From Clostridiaceae bacterium (GTDB taxonomy: Bacteria > Bacillota > Clostridia > Lachnospirales > Lachnospiraceae), in assembly GCA_910574345.1 (NCBI GenBank), contig CAJSZV010000037.1, positions 1-32,942 on the forward strand: 32,942 nucleotides of DNA, given 5' to 3'. Of the stretch, positions 18,663-27,447 are shown in pieces. Under the pieces are notes generated by a model. That model had not been told where the DNA came from and made no database searches. It saw nothing but the letters and a program-made list of their open reading frames with translations. Every line of letters starts with the position of its first letter. The stretch's first letter is position 1. The position numbers and the translations under genes were made by a program.

Positions 18663-20120
18663 TTAAAAAATCTTATGAATTACTCGCTTTATTGCATCAT
18701 GTGAAATTCCAGTATTATCCAAAATCATAACATATATCATACATCTGGCTAACTGATATGTATAGGCGTGAATATCCTCTAAGTCTTTCGGGTGTCCATG
18801 TCCTATTTCATTTCGCATCTTAGAAAATATCTGACCTAAATTGCTATTTCCTTCAAAATGGATTTTCATTCTCTGTGCTAACATCTTCTTATAATCATTT
18901 AAAATATCTGAGTATTTCTTTAGCACATTATTGAATTGTTCCTCTAAGGAAAAATCTATTTTATCAAGGTCATCTAATATTTTTTTCGCATAATTTTCAA
19001 TTTTTTCCTTCTTTTTCTTTGATGTCCGTTGCTCTTTTAATTCATCGGCAGCACTTTCAAAGTTCTTCTTAATATATTCCAATAATTCCTCTCTTAAAGA
19101 ATCGCTTTCCTCCTGATCCACTAATTTACAGGATTCGTCAATCACCACATCATTTGCTAACTGTTTTATTTGCTGGAACTCTGCATTAGTTTCCATTTTT
19201 GTTTCTTGTGTACGGTCATACTCTCCTTCAAAACTTAATGCACATTCTAAAAAACTTGTATGAGTTAAATCCTTATACTCCGTATCATTATCTGGAACAA
19301 ATAACTCATCAGAAGTATCTTTTTGACGCCTCTCTGCAATATATTGAAAAAGTTCTCCAAATTTATCTCCAACATCCCTTGTAAGAATTGTATTCAATTC
19401 AGAATTTGTATACTCACCTCTATCTATCGTTCTGAAATAAACAATCCCTGTTTTTTCAAATTTTTTATCTCTGTTTCTCTTATAAATCTTAATATTATCA
19501 AACTTAATATTTCGGCGGAAACTCAAAAATTTCATAAAATCAAATACCCACAAATAACAGTCTGGTATTATATCAATTCCAACCGATTCTTTAAAATCAA
19601 TATAAAATTGTGGCGTACAAGTACCTATATTGCGTTCTCCCCACCTTTCATTATAATAAATAGCGTAGTCGATTCCTACTTCACATAAAATCCCATTAAC
19701 TATTGCCGGATATTTTGTATTTATTTCATTCCAATATCGAGGTTCTTTTGCATATAAGCGCTCACTCCAATCTATCCCATTATCAATCTTCTTCATCACA
19801 TTAGCACTACCGCCAGCAAATACATCTATCGGCTTTCCAGTAAACATGATCCTATCAAATTGTGAAAGATCATCTGGCGGATTATTACCGCTCGAATAAA
19901 TATATCCTTTACACGAGATGCTTCTCCCATTATATATACAACCGAACATTTTAAAATTATAATTATTAAAAAGATAACCCTCAACAATATCCTTCTCTAT
20001 CCTTTCATGTTGCAAGCAAAAAAAGTGTTCTTCATCTACTATAATCTTAAAATCCTTATGATTCTCTGAAATAAAACGTATTTCATTTTCCTCAAGTCCA
20101 CTCAAATATCCTTCTAACAT
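18663..20120 (-). CDS. ApeA-like HEPN-domain protein, putative antiphage RNase
   Basis: A 485-residue protein. The N-terminal ~300 residues are beta-rich and resemble the ApeA N-terminal domain (LEGYLSGLEENEIRFI, later GKPIDVFAGGSANVMKKI and FIDFKESVGIDIIPDCYLWVFDFMKFLSFRRN). A charged coiled coil follows (~330-400), then a C-terminal HEPN helical bundle. This holds R436-N-E-I-G-H441, the RX4H signature of HEPN ribonucleases, followed by a helical hairpin. ApeA proteins abort infection, most likely by RNA cleavage. GGGAGG precedes the ATG at 20120 by 4 bases; the ATG at 20132 overlaps that site and is unlikely. The gene is clearly AT-rich, has its own promoter and terminator, and splits the regulator/helicase pair, so it looks like cargo. 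HEPN is confident; the ApeA assignment is moderate. Confidence 0.75.
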   Translation of the reverse strand: MLEGYLSGLEENEIRFISENHKDFKIIVDEEHFFCLQHERIEKDIVEGYLFNNYNFKMFGCIYNGRSISCKGYIYSSGNNPPDDLSQFDRIMFTGKPIDVFAGGSANVMKKIDNGIDWSERLYAKEPRYWNEINTKYPAIVNGILCEVGIDYAIYYNERWGERNIGTCTPQFYIDFKESVGIDIIPDCYLWVFDFMKFLSFRRNIKFDNIKIYKRNRDKKFEKTGIVYFRTIDRGEYTNSELNTILTRDVGDKFGELFQYIAERRQKDTSDELFVPDNDTEYKDLTHTSFLECALSFEGEYDRTQETKMETNAEFQQIKQLANDVVIDESCKLVDQEESDSLREELLEYIKKNFESAADELKEQRTSKKKKEKIENYAKKILDDLDKIDFSLEEQFNNVLKKYSDILNDYKKMLAQRMKIHFEGNSNLGQIFSKMRNEIGHGHPKDLEDIHAYTYQLARCMIYVMILDNTGISHDAIKRVIHKIF

Positions 20121-20169
20121 ATAACCTCCCATAATATTTATATCTATTTTTAGCTAACGTATTATGGAA

Positions 20170-20198
20170 ATTATACCACCCTATCAGTTGTAACTCAA
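20170..20198 (-). promoter_or_regulatory. Strong sigma-A-like promoter for the ApeA-like gene
   Basis: On the minus strand TTGAGT (20193-20198) and a perfect TATAAT (20170-20175) are separated by exactly 17 bases, about 50 bases before the start codon. This is the best promoter match seen in the window. Confidence 0.75.
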
Positions 20199-20225
20199 TT
20201 TCTTCTCAGAATATTTCACATTTCA

Positions 20226-20254
20226 GTTGTAGGGTACTTAACGAACCCTACAAC
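20226..20254. repeat. Inverted repeat upstream of the ApeA-like promoter
   Basis: Perfect 10-bp arms GTTGTAGGGT / ACCCTACAAC with a 9-base spacer, between the XRE gene stop and the ApeA-like promoter. No T run follows on either strand, so an operator is at least as likely as a terminator. CAGTTGTA at its left arm (20225) recurs at 20186, between the -35 and -10. Confidence 0.55.
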
Positions 20255-20264
20255 CTACTATCAA

Positions 20265-20600
20265 TCACTCATAGAAACCATGTTCCTCAATGCCTTTTTC
20301 CAGAATAGTATGTATCAGTTCTTCCAGTTCCACACCGTTTATCTCACTGACCACAATCAGCTTTGCAAGGGTATCTTTCTGTACGGATATGGCATACTGT
20401 TCCTCATCGGCACGAAGTTCATGGACGCAGATGCCAAGTCCGTCCGCAATCCGGCACACCACGCCAAGCTCCGGCTCTCTGATGCCCGCCAAAACATCCA
20501 TAATCGTCCTCTCCGGCACTCCTGACATTCTGGAAAGCTCCACAATGCTGATTTCTTCCTCTTTCATCACGTTTAATAACTTATCCCCGGTTGTAAACAT
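20265..20600 (-). CDS. Small XRE-type HTH regulator
   Basis: A 111-residue protein. Residues ~1-65 are a helix-turn-helix of the XRE/Cro class (GDKLLNVMKEEEISIVELSRMSGVPERTIMDVLAGIREPELGVVCRIADGLGI) with a normal recognition helix. The C-terminal ~45 residues form an amphipathic helix that may dimerise (VSEINGVELEELIHTILEKGI). The open frame runs up into topB, but GGGAGG lies 7 bases before the ATG at 20600, 14 bases after the topB stop, so that start is used. It is translated with the topB operon and probably controls ICE genes. Its target is unknown; the inverted repeat at 20226-20254 is a candidate. Confidence 0.8.
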   Translation of the reverse strand: MFTTGDKLLNVMKEEEISIVELSRMSGVPERTIMDVLAGIREPELGVVCRIADGLGICVHELRADEEQYAISVQKDTLAKLIVVSEINGVELEELIHTILEKGIEEHGFYE

Positions 20601-20613
20601 ACTTTTTCCTCCC

Positions 20614-22734
20614 TTATTTTTTCTTCCCGCCAGAAGATTTCTTTTTCGGAAACTCCATGACAAACTTAAACTGTACCCCGCTTTTTTCTTCCCCGTCTTT
20701 GGTATAGCTATATTCTTCTGTCCCGCTCGGAATGATATAGGCATCATAGGGCTTGCCCGCTTTGCTCTTTAACCCTTTTAACAGGATTTTCTTTCCAGCA
20801 AGCATATCCTTCACCTGTGCATCGGTAAGGACAGCACCCATTATCCGGCTCACGTTCATACCGCATTTTTTCATGCAGTACGCACCGAATTTTCCTTTTA
20901 CCACCTGACCGCCGCAATTCGGGCATACCCCAAGAGCCGCCTGTTCCTGTGCGCACATCTTTTTCTGCTCGTCACTGACCTCATGGTAGGTGTGTATCAG
21001 CTCCGACACCATATTTTCAATGTCCGCCATGAAGTCCTCCATAGGAAGCTCCCCTTTCGCTACCAGTGTCAGAGCATTTTCCCAATCGGCGGTAAGTTTC
21101 GGGGACTTCACCACATCCGGCAGCACCGTAATCAGTTTCAATCCGTCCTCTGTTGGTATGATCTGCTTTTTCTCACGCTTTACAAAGCCGTCCTTGACTA
21201 ACTTCTCAATAATGTCCGCCCTTGTCGCTGGCGTACCCAAGCCTTTCCTCTCCACGTCATCGCCCATATCTTCCGCCCCGGCACGTTCCATTGCGGATAA
21301 TAATAAATCTTCCGTAAAGCGCTTCGGCGGGGAAGTGAAATGCTCGCTGATTTTGGTCTGCACACCGTCAAACACCTGTCCTTCTGAAAGCTCCGGCAGC
21401 TTCTTTTCCTCTTTTTCTTCTTCCGTATTCCCGGAGATTTTAAAGGAACGCTTAAAGGCATCTTCAAAGGACTTCCACCCGTTATGCGTGACAGACTTCC
21501 CGGAAACCGCAAAAGTGTGTCCGTTACAGGAAAACTCCGCTTTGACTGTTTCATACAGATGCTTCTCCCCGGTGGCGCATAACAGGCGGTTCGCAATCAG
21601 GGATAAAATTTTGCGCTCCGTTTCCGGCAGTGCTGCAAGGTCAGCTTTCCCTATCTCCATTGTGGGGATAATGGCGTGGTGGTCTGTCACTTTTTTGCTG
21701 TTCAGAATCCTTTTTATATCTGGGCTGGACGTTTTGTTTTCCTCAAACATGAGGGAGCTGAACACCGCTTCAATTACACCTTTTGCGGTCTGCCCCATAT
21801 CATCGGATAAGAACTGGCTGTCCGTTCTCGGATATGTGGCTAACTTTTTCTCATAAAGGCTCTGTGTGTACTCTAAGGTCTGCTTTGCGGTGAAACCAAA
21901 TAAACGGTTCGCATCCCTCTGGAGGGTGGTAAGGTCATAGAGCTTCGGCGGCATGGCTGCTTTTTCCTCTTTTACAACAGACATGGTAAGAGCCTGCCCG
22001 TTCCGGCAAGCTCCCACAATTTCATCTGTTTTCTTTTTGTCATCCATGCGCCCGGTGGCGGCATCTATCCCATCCATCAGGATATGCGCCATGTAATATG
22101 TTTCCTTCTGGAAATTCATAATCTTTGCTTCCCGATCTACCAGCATCGCAAGGGTGGGTGTCTGCACCCGCCCCACCTTTAAAACCTTTCCGCCATACAG
22201 GACAGTGAACAGCCTTGTACCGTTGATGCCCACAAGCCAGTCCGCTTCCTGCCTGCACAGTGCGGAATGGTACAGGTTATCGTAATCGCTCCCCGGCTGT
22301 AAATTCTCAAACCCTTCACAAATGGCGGTTTCCTCCATTGAGGAAATCCACAGGCGTTTGATTGGCTTGTCACAGCCTGCCATTTCATACACCAGACGGA
22401 AGATAAGTTCCCCCTCCCGTCCGGCGTCTGTTCCACAAATCACAGCCGACACGTCTTTCCTGTGCATCAACTGGTACAGCACGTCATACTGCGCTTTTGT
22501 GTCCGGCTTCACCTCATACTGCCATTTTTCCGGCTTGACGGGAAGGCTCTCATACGTCCACTTTTTCCACTGTTCCCCGTAGCTTTCCGGCTGTGCCAGT
22601 TCCACCAGATGCCCCACGCACCAGCTCACAATATATCCGTTCCCCTCCATATATCCGTCACTGATTTCCGATGCGCCGATCACGTCCGCAATGCTCCTTG
22701 CAACACTCGGTTTTTCCGCTATCACTAACTGCAT
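20614..22734 (-). CDS. topB: DNA topoisomerase III
   Basis: A 706-residue type IA topoisomerase of the ICE-borne TopB class. The Toprim domain starts MQLVIAEKPSVARSIA, with TDAGREGELIFR around residue 105. The active-site tyrosine is in YPRTDS (~305). A single Cys-rich zinc-ribbon-like segment (CPNCGGQV ... YCMKKCG) lies at about 610-635. The enzyme passes single strands to decatenate or relax DNA and is thought to help process plasmid-like ICE DNA during transfer. The start codon follows the DUF4366 stop directly (TAAATG), and GGGGAGG lies inside that upstream gene, so the two are translationally coupled. Length and motifs are complete. Confidence 0.95.
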   Translation of the reverse strand: MQLVIAEKPSVARSIADVIGASEISDGYMEGNGYIVSWCVGHLVELAQPESYGEQWKKWTYESLPVKPEKWQYEVKPDTKAQYDVLYQLMHRKDVSAVICGTDAGREGELIFRLVYEMAGCDKPIKRLWISSMEETAICEGFENLQPGSDYDNLYHSALCRQEADWLVGINGTRLFTVLYGGKVLKVGRVQTPTLAMLVDREAKIMNFQKETYYMAHILMDGIDAATGRMDDKKKTDEIVGACRNGQALTMSVVKEEKAAMPPKLYDLTTLQRDANRLFGFTAKQTLEYTQSLYEKKLATYPRTDSQFLSDDMGQTAKGVIEAVFSSLMFEENKTSSPDIKRILNSKKVTDHHAIIPTMEIGKADLAALPETERKILSLIANRLLCATGEKHLYETVKAEFSCNGHTFAVSGKSVTHNGWKSFEDAFKRSFKISGNTEEEKEEKKLPELSEGQVFDGVQTKISEHFTSPPKRFTEDLLLSAMERAGAEDMGDDVERKGLGTPATRADIIEKLVKDGFVKREKKQIIPTEDGLKLITVLPDVVKSPKLTADWENALTLVAKGELPMEDFMADIENMVSELIHTYHEVSDEQKKMCAQEQAALGVCPNCGGQVVKGKFGAYCMKKCGMNVSRIMGAVLTDAQVKDMLAGKKILLKGLKSKAGKPYDAYIIPSGTEEYSYTKDGEEKSGVQFKFVMEFPKKKSSGGKKK

Positions 22735-24396
22735 TTAGTCATCCTCCCCTTCTTTATCTTCAAAGAAATCATCCTCACTGCCCTCGTTTTCCTCATCATC
22801 GTCATATTCTTCTTCCTCGTCCTCCTCATCATCGTCCTCGTCAAGAAATTCCTCTTTCTTTTTCCGGACTACTTTGAAATAATAGCCGCCGCCAATAGCT
22901 GCAACTGCCACAATCCCAAGAATGATATAGGTTGCCGCCGGGTTTTCTTCTGGTTTCTCCAGCTCAGGTTCTTCGGTGTTTTCCCCCTCCCCGTCCTCTG
23001 TGGGTTCTTCCGTAGGTTCTTCCTCCTTCCCCTGTTCCCCGTTGTTATTGGGAAGTGCGCCCTCCGTCACAGGGATTGCGGACTCCAGCGCAGCGGAATT
23101 TTTCGGTAAGGTTTCGCTGTTGTCCGCTGTCACGTTCAACAGGTCATTTTCCGTAACTTCCGTCAGGAAATACACCATTTCTTCCTCCCCGTCCCGGTCA
23201 ATGATAAGGTAGAACACTTTTTCCGATGCGGTCTGGATTGTATAAAATTCCTTTCCCGTTTCGCTTTTCTCCTTTTCCCCGGATTCCTCTTTTTTCTCCG
23301 ATGCCGCCGCTTCCGCCATTGCCTGCTTTTTCTGCTCTGCAAGGTTGTTTTCGGAAACGGTGTTCCCGTCACTGTCCGTCTTGGTATGCTCCGTCACCTG
23401 TGCGGTGGCGGAGGAAGGCTTGGTAGCCTGTGCGTTCACCGGGAGCTGCTCTGCCGGGTTCTTCTCGTTCCCGTCCTCTTTTTCCGGATCGGTGTAATAC
23501 GGGTTGGCTGTTTTGTAGACCTCCGACATATTCCCGGCGTTATCCATTGCGGAAATGGTAAAATACTGGTAGCCTGCGTCAAACTGTTGCAGACGGATAT
23601 TCAGGACACCGTTTGTAAGCTCCGTAAATTCATACCCGTTCACATACACCGCCTTGATGCCGGAATCCGTATCATGCGCCTGTATGGAGAGCAGACCGTC
23701 GCTGACCGCAGCGTTTAAGGTAGGCTTCGTGAAATCAAAGCATTTCATATAGCGGTTTTTCTCATAGGTTTTTCCCTTCTGGTCTGTCACAAGCACATAG
23801 ACGGTGGTATTCTCCGAAATCTCTACATACATATCCTCTGTTACGTCTGTCCAGCTCCCATTCTGTGCCACTTTCGCCTGCACTGTCTTTATGGTGAAGT
23901 TGCCGGAATGTGCCACGTCCTCTATGGAGATATGTACCTTTGTGGTGTCATTGTGCCACCCGGACGGAGTGGAGATTGTGACCTTTACATTCGGGTTCAC
24001 ATACTCGCATAAGCTGTAATCCTCTTTGCAGACACCGCAATCCTTATCCGTAACATACTGTGTGCATTTCTCTTTACAGGTACATTCCGGTTCAGGTACT
24101 TCGTTCCCGGATACCGTACCGCTTTCCGTTTCTTCCTCATTACTGCCGGACTCGGTTTTTGTTTCCCCGGTTTCATCCTCCCCATTCTCTAAATTTTCCC
24201 CGGTTTCAGTGCTTTCCTCTGCTCCGGCGGTTTCCTCTGTTTCCCCTTCGGTATTGTTTTCCTCCGTAAGCGCACCCTCCGCATAGGCATCTACCGTATT
24301 CCCACTGTTCGCCATAAACGCCCCTATGGGCATACAGAACAGCAATGCCGACAAGAACAGCGACACCGCCGCCCTAACTGATAACTTTTTCTTCAT
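22735..24396 (-). CDS. DUF4366 (CD1107-type) surface protein
   Basis: A 553-residue cell-surface protein of conjugative elements. It has a signal peptide at 1-40 (MKKKLSVRAAVSLFLSALLF), a Thr/Glu-rich low-complexity stretch (~42-100) and a six-cysteine cluster (CTCKEKC ... DCGVCKEDYSLC, ~103-127). Two Ig-like beta modules follow (~135-300, FTKPTLNAAVSDG). Then come a Glu/Ser-rich region, a transmembrane helix (ATYIILGIVAVAAIGGGYYF), a basic stop-transfer RKKKEE and an extremely acidic cytoplasmic tail. This topology puts the Ig-like part outside, so contact with a recipient cell or a scaffold for the mating channel is plausible, though the family has no proven function. Its start overlaps the DUF4315 gene by 23 bases, and AAAGGAG precedes it. 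Confidence 0.85.
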   Translation of the reverse strand: MKKKLSVRAAVSLFLSALLFCMPIGAFMANSGNTVDAYAEGALTEENNTEGETEETAGAEESTETGENLENGEDETGETKTESGSNEEETESGTVSGNEVPEPECTCKEKCTQYVTDKDCGVCKEDYSLCEYVNPNVKVTISTPSGWHNDTTKVHISIEDVAHSGNFTIKTVQAKVAQNGSWTDVTEDMYVEISENTTVYVLVTDQKGKTYEKNRYMKCFDFTKPTLNAAVSDGLLSIQAHDTDSGIKAVYVNGYEFTELTNGVLNIRLQQFDAGYQYFTISAMDNAGNMSEVYKTANPYYTDPEKEDGNEKNPAEQLPVNAQATKPSSATAQVTEHTKTDSDGNTVSENNLAEQKKQAMAEAAASEKKEESGEKEKSETGKEFYTIQTASEKVFYLIIDRDGEEEMVYFLTEVTENDLLNVTADNSETLPKNSAALESAIPVTEGALPNNNGEQGKEEEPTEEPTEDGEGENTEEPELEKPEENPAATYIILGIVAVAAIGGGYYFKVVRKKKEEFLDEDDDEEDEEEEYDDDEENEGSEDDFFEDKEGEDD

Positions 24397-24634
24397 TTCC
24401 TGCCATCTCCTTTGCGTTTTCTTTTTCTTCCAATAACTTCAAAATCTCGTCCTCGCTGAATTTGATAAGTAATTGCAGCTTCTCGGACGAGATTTTATGC
24501 TTTTCGATAATATCCATTTTTTCGGCTCTTTCCGCCATGCGCTTCTGTTCTTCCAAATCCTTCTTTTTTGCCTGTAAGGATTCAAGCTGCGCATCCACTT
24601 TGGAAAGCTCCTTTTCAATGCGTTCCTTTGTCAT
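24374..24634 (-). CDS. DUF4315 family small coiled-coil protein
   Basis: An 86-residue, highly charged, almost fully helical protein (IEKELSKVDAQLESLQAKKKDLEEQ) ending in FSEDEILKLLEEKE. It matches the DUF4315 family, which nearly always lies between the NlpC/P60 hydrolase and DUF4366 in these elements. AAGGAGG precedes the ATG by 7 bases. It starts 10 bases after the hydrolase stop and overlaps the DUF4366 start, so it is part of one operon. The function is unknown; a cytoplasmic adaptor of the transfer apparatus is a guess. Confidence 0.85.
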   Translation of the reverse strand: MTKERIEKELSKVDAQLESLQAKKKDLEEQKRMAERAEKMDIIEKHKISSEKLQLLIKFSEDEILKLLEEKENAKEMAGNEEKVIS

Positions 24635-24644
24635 AAATGCCTCC

Positions 24645-27407
24645 TTAATTTAACCTTCCGAAACTGTAAAAATGGCTCTGCCAGTACGAAGAATTGATGC
24701 TTGCGTAACTGATCGGATCGCCGCAATGTATCATAGTCCCGCCACCGCAGTAAATCCCCACATGGCTCACTGCCCCGGCAGAATTGTAAGTCCCGGTAAA
24801 AAAGATAATGTCCCCCGCCTTTGCGTCCGATGCGGAAACCGGAGTACACTGGTCATAAATCCCCTGTGCTGTAGTTCGTGGAAGGTTATGCACCCCGCTG
24901 TTGGTAAATACCCAGCAGACAAAGCCGGAACAGTCAAAACTTGTGGAAGGGTTTGAGCCGCCCCACACATAAGGGTAGCCGAGGTATTTTGCGGCTTCCT
25001 CCATAAGAGCCTGCACCGATGCGTCATCGTAGGCATCCGGCGGTATGGCGTTCCCCGGCAGACCTCCCGGCGTTTCCCCGTAAAGCGTGCCTTCGCCCAC
25101 ATCGAAATAAAATAACGGGTTATAATACTCCCCGTCATATAAACATTCGATATGCAAATGGCTTCCTGTGCTGCTCCCGGTGTTCCCCGTTGTGCCGATG
25201 ACCGCCCCTTTTTCCACTTCCTGCCCCGCACCCACGCTGATGCTGTCCATGTGGGCATACTTGGTTATGTAACCGTCTATCTCAATCGCTACATAATTCC
25301 CGTAGTGGCTGTCATACGCCGCCGCTGTCACCGTACCGTCATGGGCGGCATAAACGGTTGTGCCTGTCGGTACAGCTATATCCACGCCCCGGTGAAATTC
25401 CTCGTTCCCTGTGGCTGGATTTTTCCGGTATCCGTAATAGCTTGACACATAGTAATACCAGTAAAGGTTAAGCGGCGATGTGAACTCCTGAAGCAGACCG
25501 TTTGTTTCCCGGTACATGGCGAAAATCTCCGCCTGCTCCGTATCCATTTTCCCGGAAACAAGGCTTTCAAGCGGTATGACCGTCAGTGTCACCCGGAGGA
25601 TACTGACCTCGTATTCTTCTTCCTCCTCATACTCATATTCTTCCCCTGTTTCCTCCCCTGTGACCGGATCAGTGACCGTCCTTGTGCCTGTCTTTGTGAC
25701 TGTCCTTGTCCTCGTTTCCGTATCCGGCGTAAGTGTGAGCGTATACATCTCATCAAAAAGAGCCTGTATTTCGCTTTCCACCTCACTTGCGGTAAATTCC
25801 GTATGGACTGCCGATAAATAGCCGATAAGGGTAAACGGGTTATGCCCGATTGCCCCAAGATTATAGGAATATTCATCATACCCCGGATAATCCGTTTCCA
25901 CCCGGTCAATCTCATTCTGCAAGTCAAGCTCCAGACGGGTAAGCTGTAAATCAGCGGCGTCAATCTCTTTCGGCTTACTTAAATAACTCGCTGCTAAAAT
26001 CGTGGACTGCGTATCCGCAAACATCGCCCCACAGGACGATACGGAAACCATAATCATCATAAGGAGCAGAGCCATGATGCCCACTGTCACAAGCAGTCCG
26101 GCGTTTTTCCTCGCAAACTCCTGTAACTTCCTCGCCACAGTGACCGCACCGTTTTTTGTCTTTTGGAACGCCTGCTCCGCCGTCTTTCCTGCCGCCGCTT
26201 TTTTCCTCGCCTTGACATACTCCCGTTTAATGCGCTGTTTCTGTAACCGCTTCTGCAATGCCTTTTTCTGCATCTGCGGGTTTTCTTCCAGAAACTTCTG
26301 GTACTGGAAATTGACTTCCTTTTTAAACTGCTTCTTTTCCAGCTTTGCTATCTTTGCCCGCTGTTTCTGCTCTTTCCCATTTATCTGCCTTTTGACGAAA
26401 GAATAAACCGATTCCACTTTCTGCTCCGACTTGTGTGCGCCCTCCACCGCTGAATTTTCTTTCTCCGTTTCAGCGATTTTCCCATGCACAAAATTCCTGC
26501 CCTCATTCTGCATCCGGCGCATGGTGGTTTTGGATACGCCCTCCTGCTTGAAAGGCTTCTCCTTATCCAGAGGGACAATTACATATTTTCCCTTCCCGGT
26601 TTTCTCGTCAAACACTCTCTGCAAGGTGTATTCCCTTGTCTTAGGCAGCTTTGCCCTTGCTTTTTGTACCTTCCTCCCGGCTTTCTGTGCCTGCCGCTGC
26701 TTCTTTTTCAGCTTTTTGCTTCCGGCAAATTCAGAGCCTCCTTCCCCCTGAAAAGAATTTCCGGTTTCTCCTGTAAAAGTTTCTTCCGTAAATGTTTTAT
26801 TTTCCGCTTTTTCCTTCGTGCCGCCTTTATTCTGGTGTTCCCTCTGTACCCGCTTTTTATGGTACTTCCCTTTTTTCTGCGACTGCCTGTAAGTGTCCCT
26901 CCGGTGGTAATCTTCCGCATCCGGCTGTTTCTTCCCTGTTTCCTCCGGCTGATTGAAATTGTCCTGCCCGGTAAACGTGTTGTTTTCCTTTATAAAATCC
27001 GGGTTTTCCTCCTGCCCCGGCTTTGCATCGGACTTTTGGACTTTTTGTCCAGAAGTGTTCTGGTACATCTGCTTTTTCGCATGGGATTTTGAAGCATGGT
27101 TCGATTTACGCTGTCCGGCATCATTTTTCCGGGAATCCATGCTTTTATTGTCTGTAAAACTGTTTTCCTTTCCCGGCTGGCTCTCTTTGGACTTCTGGAC
27201 TTTTTGTCCAAAAGTTTCCTGTTGCGCCTGCATACTCTTTTCCGTCTGCCTTTTCCCGCCCGAACCATGCCCCGGCTTCCCGATGCCGGAATCCCTCGGC
27301 TGATAGGCAGCATTGCCGCCACCTGTAAAGGCATTATCCGCTACCTTATGGAACTCCTTATTTACTTCTTTACGGTAGACGGTATCCTTTTTCTTATTTT
27401 GTGCCAT
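24645..27407 (-). CDS. Membrane-anchored M23 + NlpC/P60 cell-wall hydrolase
   Basis: A 920-residue protein of the conjugative-element peptidoglycan hydrolase type. Residues 1-430 are a very basic, Lys/Gln-rich cytoplasmic part that includes two GQKVQKS segments created by a DNA repeat (27032-27056 and 27191-27215). A transmembrane helix follows at ~438-465 (GLLVTVGIMALLLMMIMV). A Thr/Arg repeat and an acidic stretch occur near 590-620 (TRTRTVTKTGTRTVTD). The M23 peptidase domain has HRGVD (H672, D676) and HLH (H750, H752). The C-terminal NlpC/P60 domain has DCSG (C826) and SHVG (H882). It would cut the donor cell wall to let the secretion channel assemble. GGAGG lies 10 bases before the ATG. 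Catalytic residues of both domains are intact. Confidence 0.92.
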   Translation of the reverse strand: MAQNKKKDTVYRKEVNKEFHKVADNAFTGGGNAAYQPRDSGIGKPGHGSGGKRQTEKSMQAQQETFGQKVQKSKESQPGKENSFTDNKSMDSRKNDAGQRKSNHASKSHAKKQMYQNTSGQKVQKSDAKPGQEENPDFIKENNTFTGQDNFNQPEETGKKQPDAEDYHRRDTYRQSQKKGKYHKKRVQREHQNKGGTKEKAENKTFTEETFTGETGNSFQGEGGSEFAGSKKLKKKQRQAQKAGRKVQKARAKLPKTREYTLQRVFDEKTGKGKYVIVPLDKEKPFKQEGVSKTTMRRMQNEGRNFVHGKIAETEKENSAVEGAHKSEQKVESVYSFVKRQINGKEQKQRAKIAKLEKKQFKKEVNFQYQKFLEENPQMQKKALQKRLQKQRIKREYVKARKKAAAGKTAEQAFQKTKNGAVTVARKLQEFARKNAGLLVTVGIMALLLMMIMVSVSSCGAMFADTQSTILAASYLSKPKEIDAADLQLTRLELDLQNEIDRVETDYPGYDEYSYNLGAIGHNPFTLIGYLSAVHTEFTASEVESEIQALFDEMYTLTLTPDTETRTRTVTKTGTRTVTDPVTGEETGEEYEYEEEEEYEVSILRVTLTVIPLESLVSGKMDTEQAEIFAMYRETNGLLQEFTSPLNLYWYYYVSSYYGYRKNPATGNEEFHRGVDIAVPTGTTVYAAHDGTVTAAAYDSHYGNYVAIEIDGYITKYAHMDSISVGAGQEVEKGAVIGTTGNTGSSTGSHLHIECLYDGEYYNPLFYFDVGEGTLYGETPGGLPGNAIPPDAYDDASVQALMEEAAKYLGYPYVWGGSNPSTSFDCSGFVCWVFTNSGVHNLPRTTAQGIYDQCTPVSASDAKAGDIIFFTGTYNSAGAVSHVGIYCGGGTMIHCGDPISYASINSSYWQSHFYSFGRLN
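27032..27056. repeat. 25-bp palindromic repeat, copy C
   Basis: Arms ACTTTTGGAC and GTCCAGAAGT around TTTTT (plus strand). It is identical to the two other copies in this window apart from swapped bases at the single unpaired arm position. It lies inside the hydrolase gene, where it encodes the first-from-right GQKVQKS segment. Confidence 0.75.
27191..27215. repeat. 25-bp palindromic repeat, copy B
   Basis: Arms ACTTCTGGAC and GTCCAAAAGT around TTTTT. It is identical base for base to copy A at 32438-32462. In the hydrolase frame it encodes TFGQKVQKS; at copy A the same bases are in another frame. Confidence 0.8.
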
Positions 27408-27447
27408 TCTCTTAGTTCCTCCAAACCCATAATAAAAATCACTCAGT

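Noticed and set aside
20990-21856. Long plus-strand frame (288 codons) opposite topB
   Set aside because: It is the Ser/Phe-rich antisense shadow of a fully conserved topoisomerase gene, with no ribosome site.
25589-25963. Repetitive GTGAC/GTCAC-rich stretch near 25660-25740 as a tandem repeat or CRISPR-like array
   Set aside because: The periodicity reflects Thr/Arg/Val codons (TRTVTKTGTRTVTD) in the hydrolase linker; there are no regular spacers, and no CRISPR array or tRNA-like structure was seen anywhere in the window.
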